A DNA stretch of 64,000 nucleotides from Nocardia macrotermitis (GCF_009604405.1 NZ_WEGK01000002.1:496001-560000); one strand, 5' to 3'. Counted from the stretch's first letter, positions 17,805-26,222 are shown. Translations and numbers: made by a program. Notes: generated by a model not told the origin, from the sequence alone.

Positions 17805-18341
17805 ATGGCACAGGGTCCCGAGGGTCCGGAGCAGAACGCCGCACAGTCCACGGAGACGTCCGCGGATCTCGGCGAGAAGGTGGCCCGCGTAGCCAGCGCG
17901 GCCCACGACATCGGGAGCTTCATCCGGTCGCAGCGCGAGGCCGCGCAGGTTTCGCTGCGACAACTCGCTCAACTGGCGGGGGTCAGCAATCCGTATCTCA
18001 GTCAGATCGAGCGCGGACTGCGGAACCCGTCCGCCGAGGTACTCGCGCAGATCGCCAAGGGTCTGCGGGTGTCCTCGGAGGTCTTGTACATCCGGGCCGG
18101 CTACCTCGAGCAGAGGCCGCACAGCCCGGTCCGGGATGCCCTGCTGGCCGATTCGGTGATCACCGAGCGGCAGAAGCAGGTGCTGCTGGATATCTACGAA
18201 TCGTTCCGCCGTGAGAACGCGGGGAGCGAATTCGCAGGGGACGCAACGGAATCCGAGGGGGGCGTTCCCGGGGGGACCAGGGACAACGCCGTTCCGAGCA
18301 CTACCACCGACGTTCCGCCACGCCAGGAGAACGAAACATGA
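17805..18341 (+). CDS. XRE-family helix-turn-helix regulator (Rv0474-like)
   Basis: A 178-residue DNA-binding protein. The helix-turn-helix lies at about residues 36-95: FIRSQREAAQVSLRQLAQLA, then GVSNPYLSQIERG and SAEVLAQIAKGL. The C-terminal tail is Gly/Thr/Pro-rich. It directly precedes hbhA, with a four-base ATGA overlap, exactly as Rv0474 precedes Rv0475 in M. tuberculosis. Autoregulation and control of hbhA are therefore plausible but unproven. ATG at 17805 is preferred to the GTG three bases earlier because GGAAGG lies seven bases before it. Confidence 0.88.
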   Translation: MAQGPEGPEQNAAQSTETSADLGEKVARVASAAHDIGSFIRSQREAAQVSLRQLAQLAGVSNPYLSQIERGLRNPSAEVLAQIAKGLRVSSEVLYIRAGYLEQRPHSPVRDALLADSVITERQKQVLLDIYESFRRENAGSEFAGDATESEGGVPGGTRDNAVPSTTTDVPPRQENET

Positions 18342-19012
18342 CCGAAGCAACACTGACCGTGACCACACCGCTCTACGCGACCGTCGGTGCAGGGGATGCC
18401 CTCTACACCGCCGTCAACGACCTGGTCGGCAAGGTGCGCGAGCGCGCCGCCACCGTCGATGTCACCGGCCGCGTGGACGAGGCCCGCGAGCGCATCGCGA
18501 ACCTCCCCGCCGACGCGCAGGAGCAGTTCGAGACGCTGCGTCAGCGGGTGACCAACCTGCCCACCGAGCTGCCCGAGGATCTGGCCGAGCTGCGTGAGCG
18601 CCTCAGCCCCGAGGAGCTGCGCAAGGTCGCCGACCAGTACTACCGCCAGCTGGTGGATCTGTACCAGGATCTGGCCTCGCGCGGCGAGGAGACCGTGGAC
18701 CGGCTGCGCGCCAACCCGGCCTTCGAGGGACGTATCGAGAAGGTCGAGGGCCTGTACACCGACGTCGTGACCCGCGCCGAGGATGTCATCGGCAAGGTGT
18801 CCGACCAGGCCCGCGGCCTGCTGGGCAGCACCGAGGAGGCCGAGGCCGAGCCGGTCGTCGACGCCGAGGTCGTCCAGGTGACGCACGAGCCCGCCGTCGC
18901 GCCGGAGGCCGCCGAGTCTCCCGTCGAGGAGACCGCCAAGAAGGCTCCCGCGAAGAAGGCTCCGGCCAAGAAGGCGCCGGTCAAGAAGGCCACCGCCGCC
19001 GCCGAGAAGTAA
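18338..19012 (+). CDS. hbhA: heparin-binding haemagglutinin HbhA homologue
   Basis: A 224-residue protein with the HbhA plan: a short hydrophobic N-terminus (LYATVGAGDALY), a long coiled coil (about 25-160) of Arg/Glu/Leu heptads, an acidic linker, and a lysine-rich C-terminus with KKAPAKKAPAKKAPVKKA. In mycobacteria the lysine-rich tail binds heparan sulphate, mediates adhesion to non-phagocytic cells and is methylated. Here the tail is shorter but the same repeat type. The start overlaps the XRE stop, so translation is coupled. A strong terminator follows. Confidence 0.92.
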   Translation: MTEATLTVTTPLYATVGAGDALYTAVNDLVGKVRERAATVDVTGRVDEARERIANLPADAQEQFETLRQRVTNLPTELPEDLAELRERLSPEELRKVADQYYRQLVDLYQDLASRGEETVDRLRANPAFEGRIEKVEGLYTDVVTRAEDVIGKVSDQARGLLGSTEEAEAEPVVDAEVVQVTHEPAVAPEAAESPVEETAKKAPAKKAPAKKAPVKKATAAAEK

Positions 19013-19034
19013 TCGTTCCGGCTGTTCCCCGAGT

Positions 19035-19069
19035 ACGCCCCCGCGCACGATCCGACTGCGCGGGGGCGT
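19035..19069 (+). terminator. terminator after hbhA
   Basis: Perfect 13-bp arms at 19035-19047 and 19057-19069, 9-nt loop, followed by TTTCTCC. It separates hbhA from the DUF2516 gene. Confidence 0.85.
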
Positions 19070-19088
19070 TTCTCCTATCATTGGTGGG

Positions 19089-19388
19089 GTGTACTCCCTG
19101 ATCGGCATGACCATGTTGGTGATCGAGATCGCCGCACTGGGTGCCTGCCTGTTCGCGTTGGTCCACGCCATCCGTCAGCGTCGTGACGCGTTCACGGCGG
19201 TCGACAAGCTCACCAAGCCGATCTGGGTCTCGATTCTGGCCGTCGCCACGGCCGTGATCGGGTTGCAGTTGCTCGGCTGGTTCAGTCTGGGGATGTTCGG
19301 GCTCATCGCGGGTCTGGTGGCCACCGGTGTCTATCTGGCCGACGTGCGGCCCAAGGTGGACGAGGTGCAGCGCGGTCCGCGCTGGTAG
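19089..19388 (+). CDS. DUF2516 family small membrane protein (Rv0476-like)
   Basis: A 99-residue protein with two or three transmembrane segments: about 5-27, 46-65 and a short third ending near 80. A conserved cytosolic loop reads RQRRDAFTAVDKLTKPIWV. This matches DUF2516, present as Rv0476 immediately after hbhA in M. tuberculosis. Function is unknown. The GTG at 19089 is the only start giving a complete first helix, although no clear ribosome site precedes it. Confidence 0.82.
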   Translation: MYSLIGMTMLVIEIAALGACLFALVHAIRQRRDAFTAVDKLTKPIWVSILAVATAVIGLQLLGWFSLGMFGLIAGLVATGVYLADVRPKVDEVQRGPRW

Positions 19389-19411
19389 AGCGCCTGATTC
19401 GGAAATTTTTC

Positions 19412-19433
19412 GGTGCTTGCACTAGCTAGCACC
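19412..19433 (+). promoter_or_regulatory. palindromic operator before the first hydrolase (site B)
   Basis: Arms GGTGCTTGC and GCTAGCACC around ACTA, pairing at 8 of 9 positions. A candidate -10 TACTGT begins 24 bases after TTGCAC, and the same spacing occurs at site C, which places the palindrome over the -35 region. Confidence 0.6.
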
Positions 19434-19483
19434 CCCTTGGTGGAGTTACTGTATCGGTAAGTAACACACAAGGGAGTGTTCCG

Positions 19484-20503
19484 ATGCGGGCAACGTTGCC
19501 TTCTCCGATCGCGGGTCTGGCGGATCTCGTCCGCGGCCTGCTGCGCACCCATCGCGGCGGCCTGCGCACCCGGACCTATGCCGATCACGTCTTCGATCCG
19601 CCCAGCGTTCCGTGCGCGGTCGTCCCGGTCACCGCGCCGGACGGGACCGCGCTGCGGGTGCATGCCTACGGGCCCGACAGCGGCGATGTCATCGTGCTCG
19701 TGCACGGCTGGACCTGCTGTATCGAGTACTGGAATCCGCAGATCAACGCGTTCGCCGACGAGTACCGGGTGATCGCCTACGATCTGCGCGGGCACGGCGG
19801 GAGCGAACTGGGCCGCAGCCCGCTGACCACCGATCTGCTCGCCGAGGATCTGTCCACGGTGTTGAGCGCGGTGTTGCGGCCCGGACAGCGGGCCGTGCTT
19901 GTCGGGCACAGCCTCGGCGGGATGACCATCCAGGCGTGGGCCGGACGGTATCCCGAACAGGTCGGTGCGCGCGCGGCCGCGGTTGTGCTGACCAATACCG
20001 CCGCGGGGGATCTGATCGCCGAGACGAGTGTGGTGCCGCCGTTGCGCGGGCTGCCGTTGCCGCTGCTGCTGCCGGTCGGGAAATTCCTGTTGAGCGCGCC
20101 GCTGGCGTTCCCGCCGATCGCGCCGGTGCGGTGGATCTTCCGGCGGCAGGTGATGAGCCTGGCCTCGACCGGTGACGTCGCCGAATTCGCGTTGTCGATC
20201 GTGCGGTCCTGTCCGGTGCGGGTGCGGTCGCTGTTCGGGGCGTTGCTCGCGGATCTGGCGCTGGGGCGCGCGGCGACCGCGTTGACCGTGCCGACCACGG
20301 TCATCGCCGGTAGCGCCGATGATCTGACCCCGCTGGTGCATGCCGAGCGGATCGCGGGGATGCTCGCCGAAACCGGGTCGCTGGATCGGCTCGAGGTGTT
20401 GCCGACCGGGCATCTGGGCAATGTCGAGGCTTTCGAGGCGTTCAATGCCGAGCTCGGCCGGGTGGTCGGCGGTGCGTTCCCGGCTCGGGAGGCGACCGCG
20501 TGA
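19484..20503 (+). CDS. alpha/beta hydrolase, first of a tandem pair
   Basis: A 339-residue alpha/beta hydrolase. The oxyanion region is VHGWTCC, followed by YWNPQINAFAD and RGHGGSE. The nucleophile serine sits in GHSLGG (near 146), the acid in AGSADDLTP and the histidine in PTGHLGN. Substrate unknown; the family includes esterases and lipases. GGGAG stands seven bases before the ATG. It is strongly similar to the next gene, so the two arose by duplication, and both have a similar palindrome upstream. The N-terminal ~50 residues before the core may be membrane-associated. Confidence 0.87.
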   Translation: MRATLPSPIAGLADLVRGLLRTHRGGLRTRTYADHVFDPPSVPCAVVPVTAPDGTALRVHAYGPDSGDVIVLVHGWTCCIEYWNPQINAFADEYRVIAYDLRGHGGSELGRSPLTTDLLAEDLSTVLSAVLRPGQRAVLVGHSLGGMTIQAWAGRYPEQVGARAAAVVLTNTAAGDLIAETSVVPPLRGLPLPLLLPVGKFLLSAPLAFPPIAPVRWIFRRQVMSLASTGDVAEFALSIVRSCPVRVRSLFGALLADLALGRAATALTVPTTVIAGSADDLTPLVHAERIAGMLAETGSLDRLEVLPTGHLGNVEAFEAFNAELGRVVGGAFPAREATA

Positions 20504-20778
20504 GCGAACCGTCGACCCCCTGAGCGGGGAAGTTGGTCCGGTGATCGGTTCGTGTGCAATTCGTTATCGGTGGTACCGGTAGCGCTTGCCGGATCGGCGG
20601 CGATATGTAGGGCAGAAAGGGGTTGGACGCCGGAACTCGATCGTTTCGCCCGGGTGGCAGTGCCACCGTGACGGTGCGAAATCGATATGAATCATGTTGC
20701 GGCGGAATGGGTATCCGTTCATTGCGAACTGCGCGTGGTGATCGCGGGACTCGACGGTGAGGCTCGGAGAATTCGATC

Positions 20779-20800
20779 ACTGCTTGCACTAGCAAGCACT
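20779..20800 (+). promoter_or_regulatory. palindromic operator before the second hydrolase (site C)
   Basis: Perfect 7-bp arms TGCTTGC (20781-20787) and GCAAGCA (20792-20798) around ACTA. A candidate -10 TAGTGT starts 24 bases after TTGCAC. The remaining 20504-20778 gap between the two hydrolase genes shows no gene. Confidence 0.65.
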
Positions 20801-20843
20801 ACGGTTAGCGCGGTAGTGTGCGAGAGGACACAAAGGAGTGCTC

Positions 20844-21857
20844 ATGCTGGCGAAGCTGCCCCAGACGGTGACCGGACTGCGTTCCGGTGCCGATGCGCTG
20901 GTCGAGGCCCATCGCGGACGTCTGCGTTCGCGCAAGTACCGGACAGCCTCGCTGGATCCGCACCCCTCGCCCGAGGTCGTTCCCGTGGTCACCGCGGACG
21001 GCGCCCGGCTGCGGGTGCACGCCTACGGTCCCGAACAGGGCGATGTGATCGTGCTGATCCACGGTTGGTCCTGCTGCCTCGAGTACTGGAATCCGCAGAT
21101 CAACGCCTTCGCCGACGAGTTCCGCGTGGTCGCCTACGATCAGCGCGGGCACGGTGAGAGCGAGTGGGGCACAAGGGCATTCGGCGCCGAGCAACTCGCC
21201 GAGGATCTGTCCGCGGTGTTGGACGCGGTGTTGCGTCCCGGCCAGCGGGCCGTGCTCGTCGGGCACAGCATGGGCGGGATGACGATCCAGGCGTGGGCGC
21301 AGCGTTATCCGGAGCAGGTCGCTCAGCGCGCCTCGGCGGTGCTGCTGGCCACCACCGCCGCCCGGCAGATTCCCGGCCGCGCCACCATCATCCCGATCAT
21401 CGGCGAGCATCTCCCGACTCCGGTCTGGATCGCGCAGACAATTTTCGGTGCCCCGGTGCCGATTCCGGGCATCGCCCTCACCCGCAAACTGCTGCAATCG
21501 CGCATCATGACCCCCGACTGCGATCCGGAGGTGGCCGATTTCGCCCTCTCCATCACCCGGTCCTGCCGCCCCACCGTCCGCGGCGCGGTGGCACGCGACC
21601 TGGCCACCCTCGACCTGGGTGCCGCAGCGTCCAACATCACCGTCCCCACCAGCGTCGTCGCCGGTGAACACGACAAACTCCTCCCCACCGTGCACTCGGT
21701 CGAAATCGCCGACCTGCTGTCCGAGACGGGCAGCCTCGATCGCCTCCTCACCCTCCCCACCGGCCACCTGATCAACCTGGAGGCCCCCGCGGAATTCAAC
21801 GCCGAACTCCGCCGCATGACCCATGTCGCCCGCCGCAGCACGGCGGTCGCCAGCTAG
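20844..21857 (+). CDS. alpha/beta hydrolase, second of a tandem pair
   Basis: A 337-residue paralogue of the preceding hydrolase, aligning end to end: HGWSCCLEYWNPQINAFADE, RGHGESE, serine in GHSMGG, acid in GEHDKL and histidine in PTGHLIN. AAGGAG lies five bases before ATG 20844, which is preferred over the GTG six bases earlier. The triad is complete, so both copies are probably active. The gene has its own promoter region with site C, so it is not merely cotranscribed with copy one. Confidence 0.87.
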   Translation: MLAKLPQTVTGLRSGADALVEAHRGRLRSRKYRTASLDPHPSPEVVPVVTADGARLRVHAYGPEQGDVIVLIHGWSCCLEYWNPQINAFADEFRVVAYDQRGHGESEWGTRAFGAEQLAEDLSAVLDAVLRPGQRAVLVGHSMGGMTIQAWAQRYPEQVAQRASAVLLATTAARQIPGRATIIPIIGEHLPTPVWIAQTIFGAPVPIPGIALTRKLLQSRIMTPDCDPEVADFALSITRSCRPTVRGAVARDLATLDLGAAASNITVPTSVVAGEHDKLLPTVHSVEIADLLSETGSLDRLLTLPTGHLINLEAPAEFNAELRRMTHVARRSTAVAS

Positions 21858-22046
21858 ACCCGCCGTCGACTTTCGACGGCCCCGCAGGAAAAGCCGGTGG
21901 GGACGTGAGTCTCCACCCGCCAAGGCCGGTCAAGGGCGCCCGGTCTTGGCCCTGAGGATGGGCGGCGATCCGTTGATGGTGGATGCGGCCGGTATCTGTT
22001 CGGTCAGGGTGTCGACCCGTGCGTTGTCGGCCGTGTGGATCTCCGC

Positions 22047-22325
22047 CTCGGGCTCGGGGTAGTTGCAGAGTTTGCCTGTTCTGACACGAATTATGTTGGG
22101 GAGCACCGTATTCAGCGGATTTGGGCGCGGAGAGGACCTCGGCTCGGGGGTAGTTGCAGAGTTTGCCTGTTCTGACACGAATTATATTGAGGGGCACCGT
22201 ATTCAGCGGATTCGGGCGCGGAGCGGACCCGGGCTCGAGTAGTTGCGGAGTATGCCGTTCTGACACGAATTGTATTGGGGGGCAGTGTATTCAGCGGTTG
22301 GGTGCGGAGCGGAACCGTTGCGGCT
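22047..22325. repeat. three tandem ~90-bp non-coding repeats
   Basis: Units begin at 22060, 22151 and 22240 with TAGTTGCAGAG or a close variant. Each continues with TTCTGACACGAATT, a variable ATGTT/ATATT/GTATT stretch, GTATTCAGCGG and a GC-rich end near GCGCGGAG. A short CTCGGCTCGGGG-like piece joins the first two. They fill the gap between the second hydrolase gene and purU, which converge. No codon-like conservation is seen: changes and one-base indels shift the frame between units. The rest of 21858-22046 holds nothing recognised. Confidence 0.85.
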
Positions 22326-22333
22326 CGGTTTGC

Positions 22334-23212
22334 TCAGTTGAAGACGACTGTGCGATGTCCGTGTACGAGCACGCGCCCCTCGAGGTGCCAGCGCAAGCCG
22401 CGTGCCAGGACGACGCGTTCGATGTCGCGGCCCTGACGGACCATGTCGCGGACCTCGTCACCGTGATCGATCCGGATGACGTCCTGTTCGATGATCGGGC
22501 CCGCGTCGAGTTCCGCGGTGACGTAGTGGCAGGTCGCGCCGATCAGTTTGACGCCGCGCGCGAACGCCTGATGGTAGGGGCGCGCGCCGACGAACGAGGG
22601 CAGGAAGCTGTGGTGGATGTTGATCGCCCGGCCCGCCCAGTGCTCGCACAGATCAGCGGGCATGACCTGCATGAATCGGGCCAGCACCACGGCGTGCGGA
22701 TCGTGTGCGTCGACCAGTTCGCGCATCCGGGCGAAGGCCGGTCCGCGCTCGGCCGGGTCCTTCGGGAACGGCACGTGGTGGAATTCGATGCCGTGCGCGC
22801 GGGTCACCTCGGCGAGATCGGGATGGTTGCCGATCACCGCCTCGATGGTCGCGGGCAGTTCCCCGCTGGCGGCTCGGCCGAGCAGATCGTGCAGGCAGTG
22901 CGCATCCCGGCTGACCAGCAGCACCGCCCGCCGCCGCACCCCCGAATCGAGCAGCTGCCATTCGGTGTCCGCCCCGAACTCCGCCGCGACCTGTCCGAAC
23001 CGTGCCCGCAATTCGTCCAGCCCGAACGGCACCGTCGAGGCCGTGATCGCCTGCCGCGTGAAGAACCACCCGGAGTCGATATCCGAGTGATACCCGGCCT
23101 CCATGATCGATCCGCCGAATCCCGCGATGAACGAGGTGATCCGCGCGATGATCCCCGGCCGGTCCGGGCATCCGAGCGTCAGCACGAACCGCCGATCCTC
23201 ACCCGCGCTCAC
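22334..23212 (-). CDS. purU: formyltetrahydrofolate deformylase
   Basis: A 292-residue enzyme with an N-terminal ACT domain (FVLTLGCPDRPGIIARITSF) and a C-terminal formyltransferase fold. The catalytic Asn is in AVIGNHPDL, the His in NIHHSFLPSF and the Asp in AELDAGPI. PurU hydrolyses 10-formyl-THF to formate and THF, balancing one-carbon pools and supplying formate for purine synthesis. GTG at 23212 is chosen because it gives the usual short lead before the ACT domain and overlaps the upstream gene's stop (GTGA). A GTG at 23242 is the alternative. Confidence 0.92.
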   Translation of the reverse strand: MSAGEDRRFVLTLGCPDRPGIIARITSFIAGFGGSIMEAGYHSDIDSGWFFTRQAITASTVPFGLDELRARFGQVAAEFGADTEWQLLDSGVRRRAVLLVSRDAHCLHDLLGRAASGELPATIEAVIGNHPDLAEVTRAHGIEFHHVPFPKDPAERGPAFARMRELVDAHDPHAVVLARFMQVMPADLCEHWAGRAINIHHSFLPSFVGARPYHQAFARGVKLIGATCHYVTAELDAGPIIEQDVIRIDHGDEVRDMVRQGRDIERVVLARGLRWHLEGRVLVHGHRTVVFN

Positions 23213-23589
23213 GCCGCGACCAGCCTGGTTCCGGGGGCGCACGCAACAGCGGACGACGATGACCCGCGCGGATGTTCGGCTCCGAAATGCGCGCTCGACC
23301 GGTCGTACTCGGAGGAGTTCCGCACATCGGCCGTCATGAGCATGGGGCGCGCTGCCTGGCTGCGTACGGAGTCGCGGCCGGTGGCTGCCGGATACCTCTC
23401 CGGTGCTGTTTCGCGCGGGGCGTCGGTGCGCTCGACATCGTCAACTGTGTTCGGTGTCAACAGTTTCCGTGCCGAGGAATTCGCGTTGCCCGAACGATCG
23501 GCCTCGGTGAGTACCCGTTCGAGGGCTGCCGGTCGGTTGCGGTAGATCTGTGCCCATCGCTCGGGTGGCTTACTCGGACGCACGTTCAT
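23209..23589 (-). CDS. hypothetical protein coupled to purU
   Basis: A 126-residue hydrophilic protein with no family I recognise. The first ~40 residues (PPERWAQIYRNRPAALERVL) look helical and structured; the rest is Ser/Arg/Ala-rich and probably disordered. Support for a real gene is an AGGA eight bases before the ATG and a four-base GTGA overlap with purU. Codon use is less biased than in neighbouring genes, so it could still be a chance frame in a leader region. Confidence 0.45.
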   Translation of the reverse strand: MNVRPSKPPERWAQIYRNRPAALERVLTEADRSGNANSSARKLLTPNTVDDVERTDAPRETAPERYPAATGRDSVRSQAARPMLMTADVRNSSEYDRSSAHFGAEHPRGSSSSAVACAPGTRLVAA

Positions 23590-23625
23590 GCCCTCATCCT
23601 CGCAGGTGACGAAGGTGCTGCTGCT

Positions 23626-24498
23626 TCAGAGTGCGTAGAACGGGTCCGCGTAGCGGAATTCGCCGGTGAGGCCGGGCTCGTAGGTGGTGAGGGGGCGGAC
23701 CTGGAAGTGGGAGGTCCAGGCGGGGTTGTCCGGGAAGATGCCGAGGCGGGGGCCGGGCTGAAAACCGAAGCGCGGGTAGTACTCCAGGCTGCCGAGCAGG
23801 GCGACCAGGGGTTCGTCCAGGGCGTCGGCCGCGCCGAGGGCGGCGTGCATCAGGGCCGAGCCGACGCCGGCGCGCTGATGTTCGGGCAGCACGCCGATCG
23901 GGCCCAGAGCGAGCACCGGATACGGGCCGACACCGGCGCGGGTGAGGCAGACGTGTCCGACGACGCGGCCCAGGACCTCGGCGACCAGCGACAATGTCGG
24001 CATCCAGGCGGCATCGGCGCGCAGCTGATGGACCAGAGCGACCTCGGCGGGTTCGGCGGCTTCCTGACCGGGTGTGGTGGCGACTTGGGCGTGTGCGGCG
24101 GCGTTCTGGCCGGGTGTGGTGGCGACTTGGGCGTGTGCGGCGGCGTTCTGGCCGGGTGTGGTGGCGACTTGGGCGTGTGCGGCGGCGACCTGGCCGGGTG
24201 CGGTGGCGTTCTGGCGGGGTGCGGTGGCGACTTCGGCTGGTGTGGCGGGGTTCTCGGCGGGTGCGGTGGGGTTCTCGGCGGGTGCGGTGGCGACTTGGGC
24301 GGGTGTGGCGGTGGCCTGGCCGGGTGTGGTGGCGACTTGGGCGTGCGCGGCGGCGGCCTGGCCGGGTGTGGCGGCGACTTCGGCGGGCGTGGCGGCGACC
24401 TCTGCAGGTTCGGCGGCGTCCTCGGCGCGGGCGAACGCGGCTCGATGCACGGCATCGATCGCGGATATGTCGCCGTCCCGTTCACGACGGATCAGCAC
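23626..24498 (-). CDS. GNAT-family N-acetyltransferase interrupted by an Ala/Pro/Thr/Gln heptad-repeat insert
   Basis: A 290-residue protein. The first ~25 residues (LIRRERDGDISAID...HRAAF) and the last ~130 form a normal GNAT fold. The acetyl-CoA loop is LGPIGVLPEHQRAGVGSAL, followed by GEPLVALL-type sequence and YYPRFGF. Between strand 1/helix 1 and the next helix (VHQLRADAAWMP) stands a ~120-residue insert of about 17 heptads such as AQVATTP and GQNAAAH. Without it the protein would be ~170 residues, the usual size. GTG at 24498 is preferred, with GGAGGAG nine bases upstream; a GTG-independent ATG at 24537 is possible. The acetyl acceptor is unknown. Confidence 0.82.
   Translation of the reverse strand: MLIRRERDGDISAIDAVHRAAFARAEDAAEPAEVAATPAEVAATPGQAAAAHAQVATTPGQATATPAQVATAPAENPTAPAENPATPAEVATAPRQNATAPGQVAAAHAQVATTPGQNAAAHAQVATTPGQNAAAHAQVATTPGQEAAEPAEVALVHQLRADAAWMPTLSLVAEVLGRVVGHVCLTRAGVGPYPVLALGPIGVLPEHQRAGVGSALMHAALGAADALDEPLVALLGSLEYYPRFGFQPGPRLGIFPDNPAWTSHFQVRPLTTYEPGLTGEFRYADPFYAL
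24049..24405 (-). repeat. in-gene 21-bp/42-bp tandem repeat in the GNAT gene
   Basis: About 17 units of 21 bp, the clearest being 42-bp doublets encoding QVATTPG plus QNAAAHA. The repeats keep frame throughout. The first units (AEVAATP) resemble the native sequence at the far end of the insert (AEPAEVALV), which suggests expansion by slippage from the gene's own seven codons. Confidence 0.9.
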
Positions 24499-24673
24499 GG
24501 TGACCGTCTCCTCCCCTTCGACCGAGCCCGGCCGCATCCGTGAATGATGCCCGCACGACCGGCATCACGAGTGTGCGGGACGAACCGGCTCCGGCGCAAC
24601 GAGATACATGTCCCCGCGCCCGTGAAACCGCGCGCGCGAAACGTGTCGGTGGGGTGTGCCAGACTCTGTGTTC

Positions 24674-25360
24674 ATGGCCGATATCTCGTCGCAGACCGGA
24701 GTTCGCGCGCGCACCCGCGGGGAGGTGGCGGCGATGATCGACCACACCCTGCTCGCGCCGGGCGCCACCGCGGCCGATGTCGCCGCGACCATCGACGAGG
24801 CGCGGGAGCTGGGCGTCTACGCGGTGTGCCTGTCGCCGTCGATGCTGCCGGTCCGGGCGCCCGGGCTGGTCGTCGCCACGGTCGCGGGGTTCCCGTCGGG
24901 CAAACATCATTCGCTGATCAAGGGCAGTGAGGCGCGGCTCGCGGTGGAGCAGGGCGCGGCCGAGGTCGACATGGTCATCGATGTCGGGGCGGCGCTGGCG
25001 GCGGATTACAACGCGGTGCTCGCCGACATCATCACCGTGCGCGAGGCCGTCGGCGACGACACGGTACTGAAGGTGATCATCGAATCCGCGGCGCTCCCCG
25101 ATGCCACCATCGCCGAGGTGTGCCGCGTCGCCGAGAACGCCGGTGCGAATTTCGTGAAGACCTCCACCGGATTTCATCCCGCCGGGGGTGCCGAGGTGCG
25201 CGCGGTGCGGATCATGGCCGACACGGTCGGCGGGCGGCTGGGGATCAAGGCCAGCGGCGGTATCCGCACCGCCGAGTTCGCGGCCGAGCTGATCGCCGCG
25301 GGGGCGACCAGGCTCGGTATGTCCGCGTCTCGCGCTGTGCTGCAAGGGTTTCCGGGGTAG
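24674..25360 (+). CDS. deoC: deoxyribose-phosphate aldolase
   Basis: A 228-residue class I aldolase. [11 protein letters not shown] begins the barrel, [10 protein letters not shown] carries the catalytic Asp, FVKTSTGF the Schiff-base lysine and GIKASGGIR the second lysine. It cleaves 2-deoxyribose-5-phosphate to glyceraldehyde-3-phosphate and acetaldehyde in deoxynucleoside catabolism. It occupies the place of Rv0478 relative to hbhA and the DUF2993 gene. No ribosome site precedes ATG 24674, so translation may be leaderless. An in-frame start 18 bases upstream is the alternative. Confidence 0.93.
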   Translation: MADISSQTGVRARTRGEVAAMIDHTLLAPGATAADVAATIDEARELGVYAVCLSPSMLPVRAPGLVVATVAGFPSGKHHSLIKGSEARLAVEQGAAEVDMVIDVGAALAADYNAVLADIITVREAVGDDTVLKVIIESAALPDATIAEVCRVAENAGANFVKTSTGFHPAGGAEVRAVRIMADTVGGRLGIKASGGIRTAEFAAELIAAGATRLGMSASRAVLQGFPG

Positions 25361-25369
25361 GCCCGATAC

Positions 25370-26107
25370 TCAGCAGCTGACCTGGGTCTGAGAGTCGTTG
25401 CCCTGCAACGTGCTCGCGCCGCCGGTGAGCTTCACCTCGATACCGGTGTCGGTGACGGTGACCTGGCTCGGGTGCATGTCGAGCGGGTAGTTCTTCAGGC
25501 TCTGCGTCATCGACTTCACGATGTTGTCGACCAGGTCGTTGGGGATGCCGATCACGCCGAGCAGGGTGGCCTTGTTCGTGTCGACCTGGATCTGGTCGTT
25601 CACGATGTGCGGGGTCAGTTGCAGATCCGCCAGGCCGCCGAGCACCTTCACATCCAGGGTGCCCGCGCTCGGATCCGAGGTCACGCCCGAGACCAGGCCC
25701 TGGAGTGTCTGGGTGATGCCGTCGTCGCTCCAGGTGGCGTCGGCGCTGGAGCTGGCGACGGTGGCGTTGTTGCCGCTCATGCCGATGTCGTTGAGCGTGG
25801 CGCGCACCTTCATGCCGACGGCCGGGCCGAATTTGGCGTCGTCACTGGTCACGGTGACCGAGCCGACCTTGTGGTCGAAGTAGGTGAGCAGCAACGGTTT
25901 CGCGCCGAAGCTCACCGAAACCTTGCTGCCCAGGCTCTTTTCCAGCTGGGTCGCGATACATTGCGAGAAGTGTTTGCGGGCATAGGTTTCGAGGCCGACC
26001 GCGGTGCCGACGATGGCCAGCACGATCACGATTCCGACGATCAGCACGATTCGGCGCACGTTCCGGCCGCGGCGCGGCGCGGCGGTCGCGGTGTCTGGAA
26101 GGCTCAT
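25370..26107 (-). CDS. DUF2993/LmeA-like membrane-anchored protein
   Basis: A 245-residue protein with a basic cytoplasmic tail, one transmembrane helix (about 18-42), then an extracytoplasmic beta-rich domain of the DUF2993 family. LmeA, a mycobacterial member, is a periplasmic phospholipid-binding protein needed for lipomannan mannan elongation; whether this one has that role is inference. A lone cysteine ends the protein (QTQVSC). It is convergent with deoC, nine bases away, in the position of Rv0479c. The ATG at 26107 follows GGAAG at ten bases. Confidence 0.78.
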   Translation of the reverse strand: MSLPDTATAAPRRGRNVRRIVLIVGIVIVLAIVGTAVGLETYARKHFSQCIATQLEKSLGSKVSVSFGAKPLLLTYFDHKVGSVTVTSDDAKFGPAVGMKVRATLNDIGMSGNNATVASSSADATWSDDGITQTLQGLVSGVTSDPSAGTLDVKVLGGLADLQLTPHIVNDQIQVDTNKATLLGVIGIPNDLVDNIVKSMTQSLKNYPLDMHPSQVTVTDTGIEVKLTGGASTLQGNDSQTQVSC

Positions 26108-26222
26108 GTCTGCGATTCTTCCCGAAATTTCTGAGCCCGTTCTGTGGAACCGATGAAGCCACGATTGCGAGTCGCGCCCGAATGTGACATACCGCACAAG
26201 CTCCGGGCGTAGCCTGGATCAC

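Noticed and set aside
21796..22266. Minus-strand frames reading NPLNTVxxNIIRVRTGKLCNYP repeatedly
   Set aside because: Translations of the ~90-bp repeats; indels between units break the frame and no ribosome site is present.
22047..22325. CRISPR array
   Set aside because: Units are ~90 bp and contiguous, without unique spacers; the same applies to the arrays at 10268 and 24049, and no cas genes are present.
23272..24543. Plus-strand open frame encoding Gly/Cys-rich GCGGDLGV repeats
   Set aside because: Antisense shadow of the repeat insert in the GNAT gene; the minus strand has an intact acetyltransferase fold at both ends.
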